From the NCBI GenBank assembly GCA_944388165.1, contig CALXHS010000068.1, forward strand, positions 1 through 44,797: 44,797 nt of DNA, given 5' to 3'. How positions within the stretch are numbered: position 1 is the stretch's first letter; every line of letters starts with the position of its first letter. Source of the stretch: an uncultured Gemmiger sp. (GTDB lineage Bacteria > Bacillota > Clostridia > Oscillospirales > Ruminococcaceae). This document shows, one piece after another, positions 24,188 through 33,502 of this stretch. The notes beneath the pieces are model-generated. The model had not been told where the DNA came from. It saw only the letters and a program-made list of their open reading frames with translations, and searched no databases. A program made the translations under genes and the position numbers.

Positions 24188-27100
24188 TCAGCCGATGGTG
24201 GTCAGGGTGGTGCCGGGGTAGTAATGCTGCAGGATCTGGTCGTAAGTCCAGCCGTTCTGGGCATAGCCGATGGCGCCCCACTGGCTCATGCCGCAGCCGT
24301 GGCCGTAGCCGTACACGTCAAAGATGAAGCAGTCCAGGCTGGCGTCGTATGTAACGGTGAAGCACTGGCTGCGCAGGCTGCGGCCGTCCACACTGCAGCC
24401 TGCGGTGAGCACTTCCCGGAACCAGCGGCCGGAACAGGTATCGTTGCCGCTGGCGTTGGGGCCGATCTGCATCTGGGTGACCCAGCCGTACTCGTTCTTG
24501 GACAGGATGGTGAACCAGCTGTTGGGGTCCACACCGGAAAGGTCCACGCCCATCTTTTCCAGAATACGGTCCTGCAAAGTCTGGCGGGAGACACGGGCGC
24601 AGCCGGTGTTGTAGCCGTTGGTGTTCCAGTTGGTGGCCACGCTCTGGTCATAGGGGCTGTCCACCGCCACCAGCCAGGGCCGGGCCCCGCCCCACACATC
24701 CTCCGAAGAAGCGGTGCCGGTGGAAGCAGAGGCAAAATACGGGGTGAAGCAGACCTGCCCGTTGTAGGTGACCAGCACATTGGCCACCTCCTGGGCGGCG
24801 GCCAGGGCCGCGCTGCCGGGGGTAGTGCCTGCCACGGAGGGATAGCCGCTCTGGCTGAGGATCCAGCTGTGGGTGGCCACGCACTGGGCCTTGTAGGCTT
24901 CCGCCGGGGCATTGGAACCCAGCTCGTTCTCGGCCACCATGGCCAGGCAGGTGACCAGGTCCATGGTCTGGGCAGTGTCGTTCATGGTCACGTTGATGGC
25001 GGCCGACGACGAGGCCCCTCCTGAACCGCCGGAAGAGGCGGAATCCGAGGAGGTGCCGTCTCCTTCCCCGCCGTCCGTGGAGGACGAGGAGGAACCGGTG
25101 GTGATGCTGTCGATGGTCACGGTCTGTTCCGGCAGCGAACCTTCTGCGCCCTGGTTGATGTCGGTTTCCGCTGCACCCGCCTGACCGGCAATGTCGGTCA
25201 GACCGGCCAGCAGGTCATCCGCCGAGGCGATGAGATCCTGGGTCTGCTGGGTGAGCTCCTCCAGGGAACTGTCCACCGTGGTGGTGGAGGAAGCGGTGCC
25301 GTTGTTCTGGCTGCCGCTGCCGCCGGTCCCCGCCCGCAGGCTGGTGAGGGTGGTGTAGCGTTCCATCTGGCTGCTGATCAGGGAGGTGCGGTCCGGGGCG
25401 GATTTGCCGTCGGCGGCATACTGCACCCCGGTGAGCAGGGCGTTCTCATTTTCCGAGAGGGTAGCGGTCAGGGCCGGGTCCTCGTCCTCCCGCACCAGGC
25501 GGCCGGTAACGCACAGCTGCACACCTTCGGTGCTGCTGTCCCCCACCAGGGTCAGGAAGCTCTCGCCGTCCGCTGCCGCAGAGGTGGTGTTGTACAGGCT
25601 GCGGGCGCCCATGTCCAGCACAAAGGCCAGATAGTCGTAATAGTTGGAAAGATCGGTGTACTGCGTGGGGTCAAAGGCGCCTTCCTCGCTGGAATCCAGG
25701 TAATACACCGCCGCCACCTTGCAGCGGTAGGCGGCCCCGGACACATACAGGGTAAAGCCGCTGTTGTCCTGAATGGCTTCCAGTTCTTCCAGTTCCGCCA
25801 GGCTGCCGCCCCATTCGATCACGGTGTTGGAAGGAGTGGTGCTGCCCAGCCAGTTTTCGGTAAGGAAAATGGAGGAAGCCGTTTCCGTCTGGCTGCGGGC
25901 ATCCTGGGCGTCCTGGGCAAAGACGAACTGACCGTCCATGCCGGGCAGGGCCAGGTAGCCGGTAACGCCCTGGATCTGTTCCATGGCGCTGGCCAGATAC
26001 TTTTCAGCGGTGGTGTCAAAGGTGGCGGTGCCGTATCCCTTGGGAGAAGGGCGCACCCCCAGGTCGTTATGGAAGAAGTACCAGACACCGCCGGCCCCCA
26101 GGCCCACCACCAGCAGGAAGCAGAGGAAAGAGAGTACCGCGTTGCGGCGGCGACGGCGCTGGGCTTTTTCGATGACCGCCAAACTGCGGTTCTTGGTGGC
26201 AGCGGCGTCGGGGGCACGACGGGTACGGGCGGAAGAAGGCCTGGCGGAAGCCGCCGACGCTGCCGGGGCGTCCGCCTTATCAAACAGCATGCTGGCCGCC
26301 TGCTGGAAATCCTCGGTGGAGCGGGGCGGTTCCTGCTCGTCGGCGGCCATAGCTGCCGCGATGGCCTGGGGATCAAGCCCGGCGGAGAAATCCGGGATCT
26401 CATCGTCCAGCAAAGAGGGCGCCGGCTGGCCCCGGGAGGGCGTTTCAGCGGCAGTCCGGGCCGCGCTGGAGCGCTGAGGCGCTGCCGGTCCCCTTGCCTG
26501 CCGGGAAGCGGCAGCCGCCTGGGGACCGGCGGTGGTAAAGTCCATGGGATCGGACTCCGCAGGGGTATCAAAGCCCAGGGCACGGGTCACCGATTCGGGG
26601 ACCGGGGTGTCCTGCACAGCGGATTTGGCAAAGGATGCAGTCCCGGCGGCGGAAGAAGCCGCCGGTGCTGTGTCCGGCGTTTCAAAGGTGATAGTCCCAG
26701 TGGGGGCCGTCTCCCCTGCCGGGGCGGCAGGCCGGGTACGGCGGGGGGTGAAGCGTCCGGTGGTGGGCGCGGGGCGGGGCTGACCTTCAGAAGAAACGAT
26801 CAGCAGCGGATGCTCGTGCCCGGGGCGGAAGGTGATGGCCGAAGCCAGGGGCTTGAGCCCCAGGGCACGGCGGCGGACCATATCCAGCAGGCTGTTGGCG
26901 ATGGCGGCGTCGCTGTGGTCCGGGCTGACGGCAATGGCCACCGCCCCTTTCTTGTCGCACAGAAGCACAAAGGGGGCCTGCCCCACCGTGGCGGGCATAT
27001 ACACCACCGCGTAGTCCGCGCCGCCGTAGGACAAGGCCAGCTGGGCCCGGCCCGCGGCCGCCTGGACCACGTCGCCGGGGAATTTTTCCAGCAGGGCGGA

Positions 27101-27529
27101 CGGAGTGACCAGTTTACGCACCGTGTCCCGGTCGGCCCAGGTCTGGGTGCCGAAGTCATAGGCGGCTTCGCTGTGTTCCAGGGGCTGCAGCTGGGCGCCG
27201 ATCAGGCGTCCGGTGACCTCGTCCGCCGCCACCAGCAGGCGGCGCTTTTTCAGCAGCACTTCCAGAGTGGCCTGGGCCAGGCTGGTCTCGCCCTCGGCAT
27301 ACACCGCGTCGCCCAGGCGGGCCCGGAGTTTCTGGGTCCATTTTTCGCAGTAGTCGTTGGCCATGGCCTGGGACGGTGCGCTGACCTGCACGCAGACCGC
27401 AAACTCGCCGTCCCGTTCCAGCAGGCGCAGACCCGGGCAGCCTTCGGCCTGCACGGCCCGCAAAGCTGCGCGGACATCGGCGGCAGGCAGACCGAACACC
27501 CGCAGAATGCGCATTTGGCTCGATAGCAT
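24188..27529 (-). CDS. SpoIID/LytB-domain membrane protein with N-terminal CinA-like module
   Basis: 1113 residues. Residues 20-235 align by eye with the second half of the CinA protein encoded just upstream: LGDAVYAE, LLVAADEVTGRLIGAQL (CinA: LQAATAESCTGGLVAEKL), then SEAAYDFGTQT, GADYAVV and RRRALGLKPL. The ESCTGG and TYAEQAK residues of the NMN-deamidase site are changed, so it is probably inactive. An Ala/Pro-rich cytoplasmic linker, a basic patch (RRRRR) and one membrane helix (about 463-485) follow. Outside are an unnamed region and a SpoIID domain (about 845-1113) ending with YGHGCGMSQWGA. SpoIID is a lytic transglycosylase used in engulfment. AGGAGG lies 8 bases before the ATG. Confidence 0.9.
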   Translation of the reverse strand: MLSSQMRILRVFGLPAADVRAALRAVQAEGCPGLRLLERDGEFAVCVQVSAPSQAMANDYCEKWTQKLRARLGDAVYAEGETSLAQATLEVLLKKRRLLVAADEVTGRLIGAQLQPLEHSEAAYDFGTQTWADRDTVRKLVTPSALLEKFPGDVVQAAAGRAQLALSYGGADYAVVYMPATVGQAPFVLLCDKKGAVAIAVSPDHSDAAIANSLLDMVRRRALGLKPLASAITFRPGHEHPLLIVSSEGQPRPAPTTGRFTPRRTRPAAPAGETAPTGTITFETPDTAPAASSAAGTASFAKSAVQDTPVPESVTRALGFDTPAESDPMDFTTAGPQAAAASRQARGPAAPQRSSAARTAAETPSRGQPAPSLLDDEIPDFSAGLDPQAIAAAMAADEQEPPRSTEDFQQAASMLFDKADAPAASAASARPSSARTRRAPDAAATKNRSLAVIEKAQRRRRRNAVLSFLCFLLVVGLGAGGVWYFFHNDLGVRPSPKGYGTATFDTTAEKYLASAMEQIQGVTGYLALPGMDGQFVFAQDAQDARSQTETASSIFLTENWLGSTTPSNTVIEWGGSLAELEELEAIQDNSGFTLYVSGAAYRCKVAAVYYLDSSEEGAFDPTQYTDLSNYYDYLAFVLDMGARSLYNTTSAAADGESFLTLVGDSSTEGVQLCVTGRLVREDEDPALTATLSENENALLTGVQYAADGKSAPDRTSLISSQMERYTTLTSLRAGTGGSGSQNNGTASSTTTVDSSLEELTQQTQDLIASADDLLAGLTDIAGQAGAAETDINQGAEGSLPEQTVTIDSITTGSSSSSTDGGEGDGTSSDSASSGGSGGASSSAAINVTMNDTAQTMDLVTCLAMVAENELGSNAPAEAYKAQCVATHSWILSQSGYPSVAGTTPGSAALAAAQEVANVLVTYNGQVCFTPYFASASTGTASSEDVWGGARPWLVAVDSPYDQSVATNWNTNGYNTGCARVSRQTLQDRILEKMGVDLSGVDPNSWFTILSKNEYGWVTQMQIGPNASGNDTCSGRWFREVLTAGCSVDGRSLRSQCFTVTYDASLDCFIFDVYGYGHGCGMSQWGAIGYAQNGWTYDQILQHYYPGTTLTTIG

Positions 27530-27585
27530 AGGGGGTTCCTCCTGTTGTGATGGATATAAGGTAAAGGGGAAAACTCCCCGTCTGA

Positions 27586-28881
27586 TCAGAATTCAGGCAC
27601 CGGGTCGTCCGGCCCCAGGCTCACACCGGAATCCGGCGGCAGCCCCAGGGCCATGCGGCGCAGCAGGTCCAGGGCATACAGGGCGGCCCGGGCGCGGATG
27701 ACCGCCCGCTCCTGGTAGCCGCCCAGTTCCAGCCGCATGAGATGGGCGCGGCCGGTGCGGGCGTCGGCCCCGGCCAGGTAAACGGTGCCCACCGGCTTGC
27801 CTGGCAGCGCCCCGCCGGGACCTGCCAGGCCGGTGATGCCGATGGACAGGTCTGCCCCGGAGGCTTTCAGCGCCCCACGGGCCATGGCAACAGCCACCGG
27901 GCCGGAGACCACATTGCACCGTTCAATGAGCGCCGGGTCTACCCCCAGCAGGCGGTTCTTGGCCTGTTCGGCGTAGGTGACGAAGCCGAAGCCGAACACC
28001 TCGCTGGCGCCGGGGACGTTGGTGAGCTTTTCGGCCACAAGGCCGCCGGTGCAGCTTTCAGCGGTGGCGGCCTGAAGGCCTTTTTCCCGCAGGATACGCA
28101 CCACCGTGTATTCCAGGCCGGGCACGTCGGTGTCGTAGGCGTTGTCGCCCAGGACCTTGCGGAACTCCGCAATGCGGGCCCGGCAGGCGGTTTCGGCCTC
28201 TTCGGCGGTAGCGGCCCGGGCGGTGACCCGGATCTCGCTTTCGCCGGTCTTGCAGTAGATGGCGGCGGTGGGGTTCTCGCTCTCAAAAAAGGGCGCCGCT
28301 TTGCTGGCGATACTGCTTTCGCCCCCCAGCACCCGCAGCGTCACCGAATGGATGGTGCAGTTCTGCCGGGCCTGCAAAGCCGGGCGGACCTGTTCGGCCC
28401 ACATGGCCTTCATCTCCCGGGGGACACCGGGCATGAGCACCGCGGCGTGGCCCTGTTCATCCTCAAACCAGGCGCCGGGGGCGGTGCCGTGGTCGTTGGG
28501 GACCTTGTGCCCTTTTACCGGCACCATGGCCTGCTTGCGGTTGTTCTCGCTGGGGGTGCGGTGGGTGCGGCCGAAGAACTCCACGATCTTCTGCCATTCT
28601 TCCTCATCAAAGCGCAGCGTATCCCCGAAGGCTTCGGCCACCGTCTCCTTGGTCAGGTCGTCAGCGGTGGGGCCCAGCCCGCCGGAAAACACCAGCAGAT
28701 CGCTGCGCTGCCGGGCCTGGGTCACCAGTTCCCGAAGGCGGCCGGGGTTATCCCCGATCACATGCTGGTGCAGCACCGAAATGCCCAGTTCGGCCAGTTC
28801 CCGGCTGAGGAACTGGGCGTTGGTATTGACGATATCACCCAGAAGAAGTTCGGTTCCCACACAGATGATCTCTGCGGTCAT
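27586..28881 (-). CDS. cinA: CinA, competence/damage-inducible protein (NMN deamidase family)
   Basis: 431 residues in the full two-domain form. The N-terminal MoaB/MogA-like domain (1-170) has ICVGTELLLGDIVNTNAQFL and FSGGLGPTADDLT; CinA proteins hydrolyse ADP-ribose compounds here. The C-terminal domain has AESCTGGLVAEKL, FVTYAEQAKNRLLGV and IGITGLAGPGG, the nicotinamide mononucleotide amidohydrolase site, all intact. In the pyridine salvage pathway this returns NMN to nicotinate mononucleotide. Its start follows GGAGG. Lies between thiI and the CinA-like/SpoIID gene, 56 bases before the latter. Confidence 0.95.
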   Translation of the reverse strand: MTAEIICVGTELLLGDIVNTNAQFLSRELAELGISVLHQHVIGDNPGRLRELVTQARQRSDLLVFSGGLGPTADDLTKETVAEAFGDTLRFDEEEWQKIVEFFGRTHRTPSENNRKQAMVPVKGHKVPNDHGTAPGAWFEDEQGHAAVLMPGVPREMKAMWAEQVRPALQARQNCTIHSVTLRVLGGESSIASKAAPFFESENPTAAIYCKTGESEIRVTARAATAEEAETACRARIAEFRKVLGDNAYDTDVPGLEYTVVRILREKGLQAATAESCTGGLVAEKLTNVPGASEVFGFGFVTYAEQAKNRLLGVDPALIERCNVVSGPVAVAMARGALKASGADLSIGITGLAGPGGALPGKPVGTVYLAGADARTGRAHLMRLELGGYQERAVIRARAALYALDLLRRMALGLPPDSGVSLGPDDPVPEF

Positions 28882-28934
28882 GGCTGTCGCCTCCGTATAA
28901 TACGATCAAATAATAACAATTTGTATAAGAAATA

Positions 28935-30128
28935 TCAGAATTCCGGCTGTTCCCCGATGCGCACGAAGATCTTTTCCACCGTATCGGCGGCCACCTGTTC
29001 CAGTTCGGCCAGGCCGGGCATCTGGGCTTCGGCGGCTTCGATCTCGGCCAGGGAGGGCTTGGTCTTGGGGTGGGGCGGGGTGAAGATGGTGCAGCAGTCC
29101 TCGTAGGGTTCGATGGAGGTTTCAAAGGTGCCGATCTTGCGGGAGATGGCCACAATGTCGGTTTTGTCCATGCCGATGAGGGGACGCAGCACCGGCAGGT
29201 TCTGGGCTGCGTCGGTGCAGGCCAGGGCCGCCATGGTCTGGCTGGCCACCTGGGCCAGGCTTTCGCCGGTGATCAGGGCTTCCATGCCGGTCTTGGAAGC
29301 CACCTTCTCCGCAATGCGCAGCATGCTGCGGCGCATGAGGACGGTGAACAGCGGGGCCGGGGCATGGTCCCGGATGTATTCCTGGGGCTTGGTGTAGGGC
29401 ACCACACAGAGCAGGCAGTCCCCCACATACTCGGACAGCTCACAGGCCAGGGCGTGCACCTTCAGCTTGGCGCGCAGGCTGGTGTAAGGCGGGCTGGCAA
29501 AGTGGATGTGGTGCAGGGCCAGGCCGCGGCGGGCCATGCAGTAGGCCGCCACCGGGCTGTCGATACCGCCGGACAGCAGGTTCAGAGCCCGGCCGCTGGT
29601 GCCCACCGGCAGACCGCCGGCGGCTTCCACCTTGGGGCCGTGGATGTAAGCGCCCTTATCCCGGATCTCCACCATGATCTCCAGCTGGGGTTTGTGCACA
29701 TCCACCCGCAGATGGTTGTGGCGGGACAGCAGGAAGGCCCCCAGTTCCCGGCAGATCTCCGGGCTCTTCATGGGGTATTTCTTGTCGGCGCGCTTGGCCT
29801 CCACCTTGAAAGTGCGCAGGCCCCGCAGCTGCTGGCCCAGATAGGCTTCGGCCGTCTGGCAGATGTCCTCAAAATCCTTGGTGCAGCAGACAGCACGGCT
29901 GATCTTGACGATGCCGAACACCTTGGAAACACGGCGGAAGGCTTCGTCCACATCCAGCCCCTCTTCCAGGGGTTCGATGAAAACGGTGCTCTGGGCGGAA
30001 TGGACCTTGAAGGGGCCCAGGTCTTCCAGACGGTGGCGGATGCTCTTGGCAAGGCCGGCTTCGAACTTGCCGCGGTTCAGGCCTTTCAGGGTCATTTCGC
30101 CCTGGTAGGCAAGGATGATTTCTTTCAT
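28935..30128 (-). CDS. thiI: tRNA 4-thiouridine synthase ThiI
   Basis: 397 residues, the short form without the rhodanese domain. THUMP domain at about 60-165, then the PP-loop LLSGGIDSP with SGGIDS at 186-191, which adenylates U8 of tRNA before sulfur transfer. A CC pair near the end (PYEDCCTIFTPPHPKTKP) is typical of the family. Without rhodanese, sulfur comes from a dedicated cysteine desulfurase, and the gene immediately upstream encodes one, as in Bacillus (NifZ-ThiI). The same protein may also serve thiamine synthesis. Confidence 0.96.
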   Translation of the reverse strand: MKEIILAYQGEMTLKGLNRGKFEAGLAKSIRHRLEDLGPFKVHSAQSTVFIEPLEEGLDVDEAFRRVSKVFGIVKISRAVCCTKDFEDICQTAEAYLGQQLRGLRTFKVEAKRADKKYPMKSPEICRELGAFLLSRHNHLRVDVHKPQLEIMVEIRDKGAYIHGPKVEAAGGLPVGTSGRALNLLSGGIDSPVAAYCMARRGLALHHIHFASPPYTSLRAKLKVHALACELSEYVGDCLLCVVPYTKPQEYIRDHAPAPLFTVLMRRSMLRIAEKVASKTGMEALITGESLAQVASQTMAALACTDAAQNLPVLRPLIGMDKTDIVAISRKIGTFETSIEPYEDCCTIFTPPHPKTKPSLAEIEAAEAQMPGLAELEQVAADTVEKIFVRIGEQPEF

Positions 30129-30153
30129 GCGGTTCCTCTCAATACAGTCGATA

Positions 30154-31296
30154 TCAGATGTGCTGCAGCTCTTTCAGGCCGCTTTTCAGCCCTTCCAGCA
30201 GGGCGTCCACGTCCTCGGGGGTGTTGTCGGCGCAGAAGCTGATGCGCAGCGCGGTGTCGATGGTGTTGTCGTCACAGCCCATGGCGGTGAGGGTATGGCT
30301 GGGCTCGCCCTTTTCGCAGGCGCTGCCGCTGGACACATACACATGCCGGTCGGACAGATAGTTGAGCATGGTCTGGCTCTTGACGCAGTGCTGGCTGAAG
30401 TTGAGCACCTCGGGCACCGCGTCGGCGGGAGAATTGATGGTCACCTCAGGGATGGCGGCCAGGCCCGCCCGCAGCCGGTCGTTCAGTTCCTTCATATAAG
30501 CGGAGCGGGCGGCCATGGTGCGGGCCCCCTGTTCGGCGGCCACACCCAGGCCCACGGCATAGGGCAGGTTTTCGGTGCCGGGGCGCACGCCGCTCTCCTG
30601 CCCGCCGCCCAGGATGGGGGCGGTCCAGTGGTAGCCGCTGCGCAGATATAAAGCGCCGATACCCTTGGGGGCATGGACCTTGTGGCCGGAGACAGCCATG
30701 CTGTCGATATTCTTCAAAGGCACCCGCACCCGCAACCAGGCCTGCACCGCGTCCACATGGACGGCGCAGCGGGGGTTGCGTTCCTTGACCCCGGCGGCAA
30801 ACCGGGCGATGTCCTGCCGGGCGCCGGTCTCGTTGTTGACGGCCATGCAGCAGGCCAGCACGGTGTTTTTGTCCACCGCCGCGATCATGGCGTCCATGTC
30901 CAGGGTGCCGTCGGGCCGGGGCATGATCTCGGTGACGGTGAAGCCCTGGTCCTTCAGCGCCCGGATGGGCAGCTGGACGCTGGGATGCTCGAACCCGGAC
31001 ACCACGATCTTATTGCCCCAGGCGCGGCGGGATGCCACCGCCCCCAAGATGGCCAGGTTGTTGCTTTCGGTACCGGTGGCGGTAAAGTACAGTTCCTTGG
31101 GCTGGCAGCCCAGCGTTCTGGCCACCTTGCCCCGGGCCGTGGACAGGGCACCGTGGGCCAGCACCGCCGGGTCGTACAGGCTGGAAGGGTTGGCCCAGTG
31201 GTGCAGCATGGCCGTGTGGATGGCATCCGCCACAGCCGGGTCCACCATGGTGGTGGCGGCATTGTCGAGATAATGCAGGTCAGCGTCAAAACGCAT
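30154..31296 (-). CDS. Cysteine desulfurase, NifS/IscS-like (NifZ-type)
   Basis: 380 residues, PLP enzyme of the class V aminotransferase fold that takes sulfur from cysteine to form a persulfide. His104 of FEHPSV, the PLP Lys in SGHKVHAPKG (about 206) and the catalytic Cys in SSGSACEKG (about 327) are present. The single residue before SACEKG insertion-free loop fits the short, NifZ-type partner of ThiI. 25 bases separate it from thiI, so it should supply sulfur for 4-thiouridine. First gene of the nifS-thiI-cinA-cinA/spoIID run. Confidence 0.95.
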   Translation of the reverse strand: MRFDADLHYLDNAATTMVDPAVADAIHTAMLHHWANPSSLYDPAVLAHGALSTARGKVARTLGCQPKELYFTATGTESNNLAILGAVASRRAWGNKIVVSGFEHPSVQLPIRALKDQGFTVTEIMPRPDGTLDMDAMIAAVDKNTVLACCMAVNNETGARQDIARFAAGVKERNPRCAVHVDAVQAWLRVRVPLKNIDSMAVSGHKVHAPKGIGALYLRSGYHWTAPILGGGQESGVRPGTENLPYAVGLGVAAEQGARTMAARSAYMKELNDRLRAGLAAIPEVTINSPADAVPEVLNFSQHCVKSQTMLNYLSDRHVYVSSGSACEKGEPSHTLTAMGCDDNTIDTALRISFCADNTPEDVDALLEGLKSGLKELQHI

Positions 31297-31380
31297 GGGT
31301 GTTCAGGACCTCTTTTCTTGGATTGAAGGCTTGCACCGGTCACAATGACACCGAAAAATGCGCAAACCGATACAGAATAG

Positions 31381-31410
31381 ATTATAGCATGCCCCCGCGC
31401 CGGAACACAA
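31381..31410 (-). promoter_or_regulatory. Promoter of nifS-thiI-cinA run
   Basis: Extended -10 TGCTATAAT (TATAAT at 31381-31386) on the minus strand; the -35 TTGTGT (31405-31410) is weak. The start would be about 78 bases before the desulfurase ATG. Confidence 0.65.
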
Positions 31411-31442
31411 GCGCAGGGGCCAAAAAATCACAGTTTTACCCT

Positions 31443-31482
31443 AAAAAATCGCCGGGAAAGGCAGAATTCTGTCTCTCCCGGC
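31443..31482 (-). terminator. Terminator of the aldo/keto reductase gene
   Basis: GCCGGGA (31451-31457) pairs with TCCCGGC (31476-31482), with a CAGAATTCTG palindrome in the loop and a T-run (A6 at 31443-31448 on the plus strand). Confidence 0.85.
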
Positions 31483-31499
31483 AGGAATCATTTTTGGTT

Positions 31500-32513
31500 T
31501 TATTCCCCGAAGTGTTCCACCACCGTCTTGAGCATCTGGCGGATGGGCAGCTGGTAGGGGCAGCGGGTCTCGCACACGCCGCACTCCACGCAGGCGCTGG
31601 CCTTCACCGGCAGGCTGTCATACCGTTCCCGGGCCCACTTTTCCAGGCCATAGCGGGCGATGTAGCCGTCGAACAGGAAGGCGCTGGGGATCTGGATGCC
31701 CACAGTGCAGGGGGCGCAGTAGTTGCAGCGGCGGCAGAACTGGGTGCCCAGCTCATCCCGCACCTTCTGGCAGGCGGCTTCCTCCTCAGCGGTGAGGGGG
31801 GCGGTGTTGGCGGCCCCCTCCAGGTTGGCGGCGAGTTCTGCGGGGTCCGCCATGCCGGGGATGGTCACCGTCACGTCGGGGTTGGAGAGCACATACCGCA
31901 AGGCCAGGCGGCCATCTTCAATGGCACCGCCCGCCAGAGGCTTCATATCAATGAAGCCCTTGCCCGCGGCGGCACACCGGGCGATAAGGTCGGCCCCTTG
32001 CTGTTCCACAATATTATAAGGGAACATGATGGTCTCGATCTCCTCCACTTCCAGGCCGCGCTCAAAGACGGCGGCCAGGTGGGCGGTCAGGCCGATGTGC
32101 CCCACCGTGCCTTCCTTCTTGGCTTCCAGCAGGGCTTCCAGGGCACCGCCGGGAGCCAGGATCTTTTCCAGGTTTTCCAGGCTGGGGTTATGGAACTGGT
32201 ACAGTTCGATGTGGTCGGTGCGCAGGTTCTTCAGGCTTTCGGCCAGTTCGGAACGCATCTCCTCGGCGGTGAGGGCGCGGCACTTGGTGGCCAGCACGAA
32301 CTCATCCCGCAGGCCCAGCTCTTCCAGGGACTGGCCGATCCAGCTTTCGCTGACGGTGTAGGCCCGGGCGGTGTCGATGTAATTGATGCCCGCTTCATGC
32401 ACGGCTTTGAGCAAGGCACGGGCGCCCGGCTGGTCGATGCGCTGGATGGGAATGCCGCCGAACCCCAGGCGGGAGATTTTCAGTCCGGTCTTGCCCAATG
32501 GTACATATTGCAT
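31500..32513 (-). CDS. Aldo/keto reductase with C-terminal Fe-S cluster motifs
   Basis: 337 residues from the ATG at 32511-32513, with GGAGG about 9 bases upstream. The reductase barrel (1-235) shows the full tetrad: Asp47, Tyr52, Lys77 and His108 (YIDTARAYTVSE, LATKCRA, LYQFHNPS). The last 90 residues hold CRRCNYCAPC and CVECGVCETRCPY, eight cysteines, suited to one or two 4Fe-4S clusters. This fused form is common in anaerobic Clostridia and is often annotated only as oxidoreductase. Substrate unknown. Divergent from proC. Confidence 0.92.
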   Translation of the reverse strand: MQYVPLGKTGLKISRLGFGGIPIQRIDQPGARALLKAVHEAGINYIDTARAYTVSESWIGQSLEELGLRDEFVLATKCRALTAEEMRSELAESLKNLRTDHIELYQFHNPSLENLEKILAPGGALEALLEAKKEGTVGHIGLTAHLAAVFERGLEVEEIETIMFPYNIVEQQGADLIARCAAAGKGFIDMKPLAGGAIEDGRLALRYVLSNPDVTVTIPGMADPAELAANLEGAANTAPLTAEEEAACQKVRDELGTQFCRRCNYCAPCTVGIQIPSAFLFDGYIARYGLEKWARERYDSLPVKASACVECGVCETRCPYQLPIRQMLKTVVEHFGE

Positions 32514-32555
32514 GGTGTAACGCCTCCAAAGCAATCATTTTATTATCTGGGTGCT

Positions 32556-32584
32556 ATTATACCAGTTTTGCCCGCCGTTGTCAG
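32556..32584 (-). promoter_or_regulatory. Promoter of the aldo/keto reductase gene
   Basis: -35 CTGACA (32579-32584), 17 bases, -10 TATAAT (32556-32561) on the minus strand; nine bases separate its -35 from that of proC. Confidence 0.8.
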
Positions 32585-32593
32585 CCGTTTTTG

Positions 32594-32622
32594 TTGACAT
32601 CGGCCCCCGTGTGCGCTAGGAT
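32594..32622 (+). promoter_or_regulatory. Promoter of proC-proB-proA
   Basis: TTGACA (32594-32599), 17 bases, TAGGAT (32617-32622), 43 bases before the proC start. Confidence 0.75.
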
Positions 32623-32665
32623 TATTCAAAAGACTTTATGGCGCAATGCCAGGGGGGTATGGGAA

Positions 32666-33472
32666 ATGACATATGGATTTATCGGCTGCGGAAACATGGG
32701 CGGCGCAGTTGCCCGGGCGGTATGCCGGGCTGTGGACCCGCAGAACGTGGTGCTGGCCAACCGCACCCCTGCCAAGGCGCAGGCCCTGGCGGAAGAACTG
32801 GGCTGCCGCACGGCGGACAACGCCGGGGCTGCCGGGTGCGATTTTGTGTTCCTGGCGGTCAAGCCCCAGATGATGGCCGGGGCCCTGGCCGACCTGGTGC
32901 CGGTGCTGGACGCCCGCCGCAAGGCCAGGGAACGGTTTGTACTGGTGACCATGGCTGCCGGGCTGACCATGCAGCGCATTCTGGATATGTCCGGCGGTCA
33001 GGGGCCCGTCATCCGCATGATGCCCAACACCCCCGTGGCTTTGGGCGCGGGCATGATCCAGTATTGCAGCGCCCACGTAGCCGAAGCCGACCTGGACGCC
33101 TGGCTGCAGGCCATGGCTCCGGCGGGACGTCTGGACGAGGTGCCGGAATCCCTGATGGATGCGGCCAGCTGCGTTTCCGGCTGCGGGCCGGCCTGGGCGT
33201 ACCAGTTCATTGAAGCCCTGGCCGACGGCGGCGTGGCTGCCGGTCTGCCCCGGGCCAAGGCCCAGGAATACGCCGCCCAGATGCTGCTGGGCAGCGCCCG
33301 CATGGTGCTGGAAAGCGGACAGCATCCCGGCGCCCTGAAGGACGCGGTGTGCAGCCCCGGCGGTTCCACCATCCAGGGCGTGCGCCTGCTGGAAGAGCGG
33401 GCCTTCCGCGGTGCCGTGACCGACGCGGTGCTGGCCGCCTATGACAAGACCAAGGAGATGGGCAAGGGCTGA
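32666..33472 (+). CDS. proC: Pyrroline-5-carboxylate reductase ProC
   Basis: Last step of proline synthesis: reduces pyrroline-5-carboxylate with NAD(P)H. 268 residues, the usual length, from the ATG at 32666, which follows AGGGGGG. N-terminal Rossmann motif GFIGCGNMGGA (4-14), VLANRTPAKAQ, FLAVKPQ, RMMPNTPVALGAGM and the C-terminal signature SPGGSTIQGVRLLEERAFRG are intact. It is first in the proC-proB-proA operon, making all three enzymes of proline synthesis from glutamate. Confidence 0.96.
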   Translation: MTYGFIGCGNMGGAVARAVCRAVDPQNVVLANRTPAKAQALAEELGCRTADNAGAAGCDFVFLAVKPQMMAGALADLVPVLDARRKARERFVLVTMAAGLTMQRILDMSGGQGPVIRMMPNTPVALGAGMIQYCSAHVAEADLDAWLQAMAPAGRLDEVPESLMDAASCVSGCGPAWAYQFIEALADGGVAAGLPRAKAQEYAAQMLLGSARMVLESGQHPGALKDAVCSPGGSTIQGVRLLEERAFRGAVTDAVLAAYDKTKEMGKG

Positions 33473-33502
33473 GTCCCCCGCCCTTTTGGAAAGAGGAATA
33501 AC

